From contig NZ_JAAXCQ010000003.1 of assembly GCF_012272855.1 (NCBI RefSeq), forward strand, positions 124,001-188,000: a stretch of 64,000 nucleotides of DNA. Direction: 5' to 3'. Every line of letters begins with the position of its first letter. The stretch's first letter is position 1. This stretch comes from Arenibacter sp. 6A1 (lineage in GTDB: Bacteria; Bacteroidota; Bacteroidia; Flavobacteriales; Flavobacteriaceae). Below the pieces are notes generated by a model. That model made no database searches, was not told where the DNA came from, and saw nothing but the letters and a program-made list of their open reading frames with translations. The position numbers and the translations under genes are program-made. Of the stretch, positions 1-11,000 are shown in pieces.

Positions 1-1805
1 CGGCCGAAAACGACTGTCCTTCCTCCAATCGGGTTGCAGTAACCGCTACGGTCAATAGCCCGCCCTCGGCAGGAACGCCTAGGAATACCTTGGCCTGTAA
101 TATCCCTGCTAATGGAGTTTCTGTAATAGATTTAGATAATCAATTGGTAGATGCCGATCAGGGTGAGTGGTCCATCAGTGCTATGCCCAATGGTGGCAAT
201 GTGACTATTGGCAATGGGAATAATGTTGATTTTTCGGGGCAACCTATGGGAAACTATAGGTTTAGCTTTACCACTACTGGGGCATTGGCTCCTTGTACCA
301 ATGAAACCTCATTGGTAACAATCACTGTTTCGGATTGTGCCGTTCCTTGTAGGGCAGGGGAAAGTGCGCCACTCCAGAATTCGACGCTGCCGTCACTTTG
401 CAATATTACTTCTGTAAACCTAAATGAATTTACCAATAGTATTCCCCCCTCAGGGACAGTGTTAACCTGGAGCACCGATGATCTAGATCTTACCGATACC
501 AATTCGCATTTGGCAAATTCCACGGTGAGTTCCGATTTTCCGGGTTCCTATTACGGTTTTTTCTATGATGCCGAAGCCAATTGTGCCAGTCCGGCTCTCG
601 TGGTTACTTTAGATTTTCTTACTTCCCCGATAATAAATAGTACGAGTTCGGCCCAAAGATGTGGCGAGGGGAGCCTTGTTTTAGGAGCTACCGCTAACGA
701 AGGTACCCTTCGCTGGTATTCACAGGCTGTTGGGGGAGTAGTCATAGGCATGGGAAACAATTTTACGACACCTTCAATAAATGCTACAACCACATTTTAT
801 GTTGAGGTTACCGACGATGATTGTAGTTCGGAAAGATCCCCAGTACTAGCTTATATAGTAGTACCGCCATCAGCAGGAACGGCCAGCAATTTAGAAGTTT
901 GTAATCTTTTAGGTAGTTCAGGGACTACCATGGTTGCCCTAAATGAGCAACTTACAGGGGCAGACCCCGGAAACTGGACCATAACGTCGGACCCGTCTGC
1001 AGGAAGGTTAATTATAGGCGAAGGGAATATAGTAGATTTTGAAGGGATGCCAGAAGGGGACTTTATATTTACCTATACGACCAGTTCGGCAGAGGATCCC
1101 TGTACGGAAGAGTCGACAAGTTTAACGATTACCGTCGTGGATTGTTCGTTGGCAAACCAATATGATCTTGCTATTGAGAAACAGGTCGATATTGAGAAAC
1201 CTATCGTGGGAAGCGAGATTGTTTTTACTATTACCCTAAGCAACCTAGGGCAGGGGGCACTTGCCAATGTGATAGTAAATGAATTTATCGGACCATCGAT
1301 CGGATTTCAATACCTATCCCATACCGCCACTAAAGGAATTTATGATGTAGGAAGAGGGGTATGGAATATTCCCGAAATTATAGGGGCTGAGGTGGTTGTA
1401 TTGATGATTACCGCGAGAGTGCCAGAAGTGGGGACTTTTGAAAATATTGCTGCCATTATGGATTCTTTTCCTTCCGATAGTAATGACGATAATAACCGGG
1501 CCTCGGTCGTTGTCGATGTGCAAAGACGGTCCATTGGTGAATGTGGATTTATATATAACCAGATATCACCAAACAGTGATGGAATTAACGATGTGCTGAG
1601 CATAAATTGTATAGAAGACTTTCCAAACAATACCTTGGAGATTTTTAATAGATATGGCTATAGTGTTTTTCTAGCAAAGAATTATACCAATAACTGGGAT
1701 GGCAAAGGCCCTAATGGCAACTTACCTAAAGGGACTTATTTCTATGTCTTAAATCTTGGAGACGGTTCCCAGCCGCAAAAAGGTTGGATTCAACTCATCA
1801 GATAA
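1..1805 (+). CDS. T9SS type B cargo protein, 3' part of gene (start lies outside window)
   Basis: The reading frame is open from base 3 without any start codon, so about 600 C-terminal residues are visible and the gene begins upstream. The visible part holds cysteine-containing Ig-like/PKD-type modules (two related blocks), one DUF11-type module (around 1155-1530) and, in the last 85 residues, a gliding-motility-associated C-terminal domain with the motifs QISPNSDGINDVL, FNRYG and LPKGTYFYVL. In the family this last domain targets proteins for export through the type IX secretion system and to the cell surface. The same module order is found at the C-terminus of the giant protein encoded next door, so the two are paralogues. 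A role as surface adhesin or structural protein is inferred; the missing N-terminus could contain a catalytic or binding domain. Confidence 0.88.
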   Translation, partial: AENDCPSSNRVAVTATVNSPPSAGTPRNTLACNIPANGVSVIDLDNQLVDADQGEWSISAMPNGGNVTIGNGNNVDFSGQPMGNYRFSFTTTGALAPCTNETSLVTITVSDCAVPCRAGESAPLQNSTLPSLCNITSVNLNEFTNSIPPSGTVLTWSTDDLDLTDTNSHLANSTVSSDFPGSYYGFFYDAEANCASPALVVTLDFLTSPIINSTSSAQRCGEGSLVLGATANEGTLRWYSQAVGGVVIGMGNNFTTPSINATTTFYVEVTDDDCSSERSPVLAYIVVPPSAGTASNLEVCNLLGSSGTTMVALNEQLTGADPGNWTITSDPSAGRLIIGEGNIVDFEGMPEGDFIFTYTTSSAEDPCTEESTSLTITVVDCSLANQYDLAIEKQVDIEKPIVGSEIVFTITLSNLGQGALANVIVNEFIGPSIGFQYLSHTATKGIYDVGRGVWNIPEIIGAEVVVLMITARVPEVGTFENIAAIMDSFPSDSNDDNNRASVVVDVQRRSIGECGFIYNQISPNSDGINDVLSINCIEDFPNNTLEIFNRYGYSVFLAKNYTNNWDGKGPNGNLPKGTYFYVLNLGDGSQPQKGWIQLIR

Positions 1806-2063
1806 AGCGCTTCTACTTCCAAAATTAAACCTTGGTAAGGGGTTATTGGCTAAAGCCTAGAAAAGGAATATTCAAGAAATTACTGCAATATAGATGAGGT
1901 ATATGAAGCTTTATATACAACTATGCAGTTTAGCGTTAAAACCCCTTGTTAACCCGATTTTTTAGAGGAATCCTTGTTTTTTTGCTATTATTGATGTTCC
2001 CTACTTCCTTGATTATTATGGCCTTGCCGTGGTTTGAATTTTATTAGCTTGAAACGACTAGAT
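1806..2063. other. Intergenic region upstream of the giant adhesin gene
   Basis: About 260 bases without a convincing gene, strong terminator or exact TAnnTTTG promoter element. A near match to the -7 box (TATTATTG) lies at about 1984-1991. The long reading frame begins with TTG at 2034 inside this stretch, but an ATG at 2064 immediately precedes a good signal peptide and is preferred as the start. Confidence 0.4.
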
Positions 2064-5000
2064 ATGAAATTAAGATCCCCCAATATTATTTTCACCAACC
2101 TAACGATACCCATTGTCTTAAAAAGATTGGCATTCCTATTTGTGCTAATGCTCATTACTATTTCTGGATATGGACAAGATCAAATTAGTATTAACGACCT
2201 AACTCTCGCAGAAGGTAATTCTGGTACTACTGCCTTTATGTTTACCGTAAGCGTCGATGGTGGCGGGAATGCTACCAATGAAATTACCTTCAACTATGCT
2301 ACCGCCGACAATACGGCTACTCTAGCTAACGGAGACTATCAATCATCCATGGGCATTGGTACTATTCCATTGGGTAGTCCTAATACTACGGTTACTGTCC
2401 AAGTGAATGGTGATTTTTCTGTTGAACCAAACGAAGATTTTTTCGTTAATCTTTCTCTACCTGTCAATGCTACCATCACTGATGGGCAGGGAATAGGGAC
2501 AATTACCAATGATGATACGGCCGATTTTACGGTAACGCCCACCTCGCTTGCTACTAGTGAAGCAGGCACCAATAATAGTTTTACGGTAGTGTTGACGGCC
2601 CAACCAACAAGCGATGTAGTCTTTAATATTACTTCGGGGAATACGGGTGAAGGAACAGTAGACCAGGCAAACCTTACTTTTACAACTGCTGACTGGGATA
2701 CCGCCCAAACGGTAAACGTTACTGCGGTGGACGATGCGATAGCCGATGGCGATCAAGTGTACGATATTACCATTAGCGTTGACGATGCCAATAGCGACGA
2801 TAGCTTTGATGCCCTTGCCGATAAGACGGTCACGGTCACCAATACTGATAACGATACGGCCGAATTTACGGTAACGCCTACTGCGCTCAATACTAGCGAA
2901 GCTGGCACCGATGGTAGTTTTACGGTGGTGTTGACGGCCCAGCCTACTAGTAATGTAGTCTTCGATATTGTTTCGGGCGATCCTAGTGAAGGAACTGTAG
3001 ACCAGGCAAGCCTTACTTTTACAACATTGGATTGGGATACCGCCCAAACGGTCAACATTACTGCGGTGGACGATGCGATAGCCGATGGTGATCAAGTTTA
3101 CGATGTTACCATTAGCGTTGACGATGCCAATAGCGACGATAGCTTTGATGCCCTTGCCGATAAGACGGTCACGGTCACCAATACTGATAACGATACGGCC
3201 GAATTTACGGTAACGCCTACTGCGCTCAATACTAGCGAGGCCGGAACCGATGGTAGTTTTACGGTGGTGTTGACGGCCCAGCCAACAAGCGATGTGGTCT
3301 TTAATATTACTTCAGGGAACACGGGGGAAGGAACAGTAGACCAGGCAAGCCTTACTTTTACAATTGCTGACTGGGATACCGCCCAAACAGTCACCGTTAC
3401 CGCGGTGGACGATGCAGTAGCCGATGGCGATCAAGTGTACGATATTACCATTAGCGTTGACGATGCCAATAGCGACGATAGCTTCGATGCCCTTGCCGAT
3501 AAGACGGTCACGGTTACCAATGCTGATAACGATAGTGCCGATTTTACGGTAACACCTACTACGCTCAATACAAGCGAAGCTGGCACCGATGGTAGTTTTA
3601 CGGTAGTCCTAACGGCCCAGCCAACAAGCGATGTAGTCTTTACTATAACTTCGGGGAACACGGGGGAAGGAACAGTAGACCAGACAAGCCTTACTTTTAC
3701 AATTGCTGACTGGGATATCGCCCAAACAGTCACCGTTACCGCGGTGGACGATGCAGTAGCCGATGGCGATCAAGTGTACGATATTACCATTAGCGTTGAC
3801 GATGCCAATAGCGACGATAGCTTTGATGCCCTTGCCGATAAGACGGTCACGGTCACCAATGCTGATAACGATAGTGCCGATTTTACGGTAACGCCTACTG
3901 CGCTCAATACTAGCGAAGCCGGAACCGATGGTAGTTTTACGGTGGTGTTGACGTCTCAGCCCACTAGTAATGTGGTCTTTAATATTACTTCGGGGAACAC
4001 GGGGGAAGGAACAGTAGACCAGGCAAGCCTTACTTTTACAATTGCTGACTGGGATACCGCCCAAACGGTCAACGTTACCGCAGTGGACGATGCCGTTGCC
4101 GATGGCGATCAAGTTTACGATATTACCGTCAGCGTTGATGATGCCCTTAGCGACGATAGCTTTGATGCCCTAGCCGATAAGACCGTTACGGTTACCAATA
4201 CTGATAACGATAGTGCCGATTTTACGGTAACACCCACTGCGCTCAATACTAGCGAGGCGGGCACCGATGGTAGTTTTACGGTGGTGTTGACGTCTCAGCC
4301 AACAAGCGATGTGGTATTTAATATTACTTCGGGGAATACGGGTGAAGGAACAGTAGGTCCATCTAGTTTAACTTTTACAACTGCTAACTGGGATACCGCC
4401 CAAACGGTCAGCGTTACCGCAGTGGACGATGCGATAGCCGATGGCGATCAAGTTTACGATGTTACCGTCAGCGTTGATGATGCCCTTAGCGACGATAGCT
4501 TTGATGCCCTGGCCGATAAGACGGTCACGGTTACCAATACTGATAACGATAGTGCCGATTTTACGGTAACGCCTACTACGCTCAATACCAGCGAGGCCGG
4601 AACCGATGGTAGTTTTACGGTGGTGTTGACGTCTCAGCCAACAAGCGATGTGGTATTTAATATTACTTCGGGGAACACGGGGGAAGGAACAGTAGACCAG
4701 ACAAGCCTTACTTTTACAACTGCTGACTGGGATACCGCCCAAACGGTCAACGTTACCGCAGTGGATGATGCGATAGCCGATGGCGATCAAGTGTACGATA
4801 TTATCATTAGCGTTGACGATGCCAATAGCGACGATAGCTTTGATGCCCTTGCCGATAAGACGGTCACGGTTACCAATGCTGATAACGATAGTGCCGATTT
4901 TACGGTAACGCCTACTACGCTTAATACCAGCGAGGCCGGCACCGATGGTAGTTTTACGGTGGTGTTGACGTCCCAGCCGACGAGTAATGTAGTCTTCGAT

Positions 5001-8000
5001 ATTGTTTCGGGCGATCCTAGTGAAGGAACAGTAGGTCCATCTAGTTTAACTTTTACAACTGCTAACTGGAATTCTGCCCAAACAGTGAACGTTACTGCGG
5101 TGGAAGATGCCGTTGCGGACGGTTCTCAAGTTTATGATATTACTATTAGCGTTGACGATGCCAATAGCGACAATAGTTTTGATGCCCTTGCCGATAAGAC
5201 GGTCACGGTCACCAATGCTGATAACGATAGTGCCGATTTTACGGTAACGCCTACTACGCTCAATACTAGCGAGGCCGGCACCGATGGTAGTTTTACAGTA
5301 GTGTTGACGTCTCAGCCGACGAGTAATGTAGTCTTCGATATTGTTTCGGGCGATCCTAGTGAAGGAACAGTAGGCCCATCTAGTTTAACTTTTACAACTG
5401 CTAACTGGAATTCTGCCCAAACAGTGAACGTTACCGCAGTGGATGATGCGATAGCCGATGGCGCTCAAGTTTATGATATTACCATTAGCGTTGACGATGC
5501 CAATAGCGACAATAGCTTTGATGCCCTAGCCGATAAGACGGTCACGGTTACCAATACTGATAACGATAGTGCCGATTTTACGGTAACACCTTCTGCGCTC
5601 AATACTAGCGAGGCCGGAACCGATGGTAGTTTTACAGTAGTGTTGACGTCCCAGCCGACTAGTAATGTAGTCTTCGATATTGTTTCGGGCGATCTTAGTG
5701 AAGGAACAGTAGGCCCGTCTAATTTAACTTTTACAACTGCTAACTGGAATTCTGCCCAAACAGTGAACGTTACTGCGGTGGACGATGCCGTTGCGGACGG
5801 TTCTCAAGTTTATGATATTACTATTAGCGTTGACGATGCCAATAGCGACAATAGTTTTGATGCCCTTGCCGATAAGACGGTCACGGTCACCAATGCTGAT
5901 AACGATAGTGCCGATTTTACGGTAACGCCTACTACGCTCAATACTAGCGAGGCCGGCACCGATGGTAGTTTTACAGTAGTGTTGACGTCCCAGCCGACTA
6001 GTAATGTAGTCTTCGATATTGTTTCGGGCGATCCTAGTGAAGGAACAGTAGGCCCATCTAGTTTAACTTTTACAACTGCTAACTGGAATTCTGCCCAAAC
6101 AGTGAACGTTACTGCGGTGGACGATGCCGTTGCGGACGGTTCTCAGGTTTATGATATTACTATTAGTGTCGACGATGCCAATAGCGACAATAGTTTTGAT
6201 GCCCTTGCCGATAAGACGGTCACGGTCACCAATGCTGATAACGATAGTGCTGATTTTACGGTAACGCCTACTACGCTCAATACTAGCGAGGCCGGAACCG
6301 ATGGTAGTTTTTCGGTGGTGTTGACGTCCCAGCCGACCAGTAATGTAGTCTTCGATATTGTTTCGGGCGATCCTAGTGAAGGAACTGTAGGTCCATCTAA
6401 TTTAACTTTTACAACTGCTAACTGGGATACCGCTCAAACAGTGAACGTTACTGCGGTGGACGATGCCGTTGCGGACGGTTCTCAAGTTTATGATATTACT
6501 ATCAGCGTTGATGATGCCCTTAGCGACAATAGCTTTGATGCCCTTGCCGATAAGACGGTCACGGTTACCAATACTGATAACGATAGTGCCGATTTTACGG
6601 TAACGCCTACTACGCTCAATACTAGCGAGGCCGGCACCGATGGTAGTTTTACAGTAGTGTTGACGTCTCAGCCGACTAGTAATGTAGTCTTCGATATTGT
6701 TTCGGGCGATCCTAGTGAAGGAACAGTAGGCCCATCTAGTTTAACTTTTACAACTGCTAACTGGGATACCGCCCAAACGGTCAGCGTTACCGCAGTGGAC
6801 GATGCGATAGCCGATGGCACTCAAGTTTATGATATTACTATTAGTGTCGACGATGCCAATAGCGACAATAGTTTTGATGCCCTTGCCGATAAGACGGTCA
6901 CGGTCACCAATGCTGATAACGATAGTGCCGATTTTACGGTAACGCCTACTACGCTCAATACTAGCGAGGCCGGAACCGATGGTAGTTTTACGGTGGTGTT
7001 GACGTCCCAGCCGACGAGTAATGTAGTCTTCGATATTGTTTCGGGCGATCCTAGTGAAGGAACAGTAAGTCCATCTAGTTTAACTTTTACACCGGATAAC
7101 TGGAATACCGCCCAAACAGTGAACGTTACTGCGGTGGACGATGCCGTTGCGGACGGTTCTCAAGTTTATGATATTACCATTAGCGTTGACGATGCCAATA
7201 GCGACAATAGCTTTGATGCCCTGGCCGATAAGACGGTGACGGTCACCAATGCTGATAACGATAGTGCCGATTTTACGGTAACACCCACTACGCTCAATAC
7301 TAGCGAGGCCGGAACCGATGGTAGTTTTACGGTGGTGTTGACGTCCCAGCCGACTAGTAATGTAGTCTTCGATATTGTTTCGGGCGATCCTAGTGAAGGA
7401 ACAGTAGGTCCATCTAGTTTAACTTTTACAACTGCTAACTGGAATACCGCCCAAACGGTCACCGTTACCGCAGTGGACGATGCCGTTGCCGATGGCTCTC
7501 AAGTTTACGATATTACCATTAGCGTTGACGATGCCAATAGCGACAATAGTTTTGATGCCCTGGCCGATAAGACGGTCACGGTTACCAATGCTGATAACGA
7601 TAGTGCCGATTTTACGGTAACACCCACTACGCTCAATACTAGCGAGGCCGGAACCGATGGTAGTTTTACGGTGGTGTTGACGTCCCAGCCGACTAGTAAT
7701 GTAGTCTTCGATATTGTTTCGGGCGATCCTAGTGAAGGAACAGTAGGTCCATCTAGTTTAACTTTTACAACTGCTAACTGGAATTCTGCCCAAACAGTCA
7801 ACGTTACTGCGGTGGACGATGCCGTTGCCGATGGCTCTCAAGTTTACGATATTACCATTAGCGTTGACGATGCCAATAGCGACAATAGTTTTGATGCCCT
7901 GGCCGATAAGACGGTCACGGTTACCAATGCTGATAACGATAGTGCCGATTTTACGGTAACGCCTACGACGCTCAATACCAGCGAGGCCGGCACCGATGGT

Positions 8001-11000
8001 AGTTTTACGGTGGTGTTGACGTCTCAGCCGACCAGTAATGTAGTCTTCGATATTGTTTCGGGCGATCCTAGTGAAGGAACAGTAGGTCCATCTAGTTTAA
8101 CTTTTACCACTGCTAACTGGAATTCTGCCCAAACAGTCAACGTTACTGCGGTGGACGATGCCGTTGCGGACGGTTCTCAGGTTTATGATATTACTATTAG
8201 CGTTGACGATGCCAATAGCGACAATAGTTTTGATGCCCTGGCCGATAAGACGGTCACGGTCACCAATGCTGATAACGATAGTGCCGATTTTACGGTAACG
8301 CCTACTACGCTTAATACTAGCGAGGCCGGCACCGATGGTAGTTTTACGGTGGTGTTGACGTCCCAACCGACGAGTAATGTAGTCTTCGATATTGTTTCGG
8401 GCGATCCTAGTGAAGGAACAGTAGGCCCATCTAGTTTAACTTTTACCACTGCTAACTGGGATACCGCCCAAACAGTCAACGTTACTGCGGTGGACGATGC
8501 CGTTGCGGACGGTTCTCAGGTTTATGATATTACTATTAGTGTCGACGATGCCAATAGCGACAATAGTTTTGATGCCCTTGCCGATAAGACGGTCACGGTC
8601 ACCAATGCTGATGATGATAATGTTGGAATCAATATTACACCATTAATTTTAACTACGACAGAAGGTGGCGCATCTCAAACCTTTAGTCTAGTCCTTAATT
8701 CGGCTCCAACTTCTAATGTTGTAGTATTGGCAACTTCTTTGGATACTACTGAAGGGGTAGTGAGTCCGGCAAGTCTGACTTTTTCTCCTGTCAATTGGAA
8801 TGTTCCTAGGACGGTTACGGTAACCCCTGTGAACGACGATATAGTCGATGGAGACCAAACCTATAATGTAAGGCTCCGTATAGACGATGACAATAGTGAT
8901 GATAGTTTTGATAGTTTGGCAGATCAAAATGTAGTAGTGACCAATACCGATAATGATAGTGTAGGTATAAATATAGGTCCAATAAGTGGTAATACCTCGG
9001 AGGCAGGAACCACGGCCAATTTTTTAGTGACGCTTTCTAGTGAGCCCACAGCTCCGGTGACCATAGCCTTGAGTAGCAGTAACACGGCAGAAGGAGCAGT
9101 AGCCGCCAATGTAGTTATTCCTATTGCAGATTGGCAAATGGGAGTTCCGGTGACTGTGACAGGAGTCGCTGATAATACTGTTGATGGCAACCAAAATTAT
9201 ACTATAATAACGGGAAATGTTACTTCGGCAGATGCTAACTATAACACTATCTCCGGGGCGGATGTAGCCGATGTTGATGTATTAAACCTCGATATAGACC
9301 AGGCCACTATAGCCATCAATACCACAACCGTAACTGTGAACGAAGGGGTAGGTACTGCTGTGCTAACGGTGACACTTTTTGGGAATGTGGCCAATAGCTT
9401 TACGGTCGATTATGCGACTCAGAACAATACTGCCACAGCTGGTGCATTATTTGATTATATGGCTGTTAATGGAGAGCTCAGTTTTGTTGGCAATAATGGG
9501 GAAAGCCAAAATATAGTTGTTGATATTAATGATGACCTATTTGTAGAGCCTAGTGAGACATTTTTTGTCAATGTTAGTAATGTACAGGGAATTGGAAATA
9601 TAACTATAGGAAATGCTTCTGCGACGGTTAGTATTACGGACAATGATTCGGCCAACATAACCATTGATGATGTTATTGTAGGAGAGAATCAGAGCGAGGC
9701 AGTCTTTACCCTTACCCTCACAGGGTCTTCTATAGGTAGTTTTGATGTCAACTATAACACTGCAGACGGTACGGCCATTGCGGGGGAAGATTATACATCA
9801 GTAACAGGGGCTGTTACCTTTAGCGGTAACGATGGCGAAACCCAAACTGTTTCGGTGCCCATTATCAATGATAATATCGTAGAACTAGAGGATGAAAGTT
9901 TTACCTTAAACTTATCGAGTACGACAAATGTTTTGGTGAGTATAGGAGACGGAGAAGGCTTAGGTACTATCCTGGACGATGAAACGTGCCCTGCCGGACC
10001 AATAGCACCAGTATTAAATACGGAGGTAGCGACTGTTTTCTGTGATGTTCCTAATCAAGATCTAAATGCCTATACCAATAGCGTTCCTCCAGCCGGGACG
10101 GTACTGACATGGAGTACCGATATTATTGATCTGACCGAAGAAGCCAATCATTTGGGATCTTCTATTGTTGATTCGGAATTTCCTGGGACCTATTACGGTT
10201 TTTTCTATGACGCGGTTAATGGCTGCGCTAGTCCAGCTTTGGAAATAACCCTCGATTTTAATAATTCTCCAATAATAACCAGTACTACCGGGGCTGAACG
10301 TTGTGGAGAAGGGACAGTGGTTTTAGAGGCAATAGTAGATGAGGGTGTTTTAAATTGGTATGCTGCAGCTATTGGAGGTCCAATTTTAGGCACAGGCACC
10401 AGTTTTACAACTCCTATTCTTACGGCAACTACCACCTATTATGTGGCCTCTTCCGAAGATGGTTGTAATTCTACCCGTATACCGGTCGTAGCAGCTGTTT
10501 TTCCAGAGGTTTCCCCAGGGGTACCTTCTAACACCACGGCATGTAGTATTGTTAGTGACGATGGCCCTACAACCGTGGCTTTGGATAACCAATTATCGGA
10601 TGCCGATAGCGGGGAGTGGGTATTTAGCTCAGGGCCTGTTACGACAGTGGAAATAGGCACCGGTAATATAGTCGATTTTGAAGGCTTGGCCAATGGCGAG
10701 TACGTATTTACATATACCACCAATGGTGCTCAGGCACCCTGTACCAATTCTTCGGTTTCCATAACGATAAGTGTTTCGGATTGTACCATCGATACAGACA
10801 ATGATGGTATTATAGATGACGTTGAGATAGTACTTGGAACAGATCCTAACAATCCAGATTCAGATGGTGACGGTATCGATGATGGCCAGGAAGTTGGGGA
10901 TGATGTAAATAACCCAATAGATACAGACGGGGATGGTATCATAGATGCCCTGGACTCCAATATTTTGGATTCTGATAATGACGGAATTGTGGATCAATTA

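Noticed and set aside
2520-8621. Possible CRISPR array
   Set aside because: The repeat is 339 bases, coding, in frame and contiguous, with no unique spacers and no cas genes.
2457-8927. Several minus-strand open frames of 80-212 codons inside the adhesin repeat array
   Set aside because: They recur with the 339-base period and exist only because the coding repeat lacks stops on the other strand; no start signals or family resemblance.
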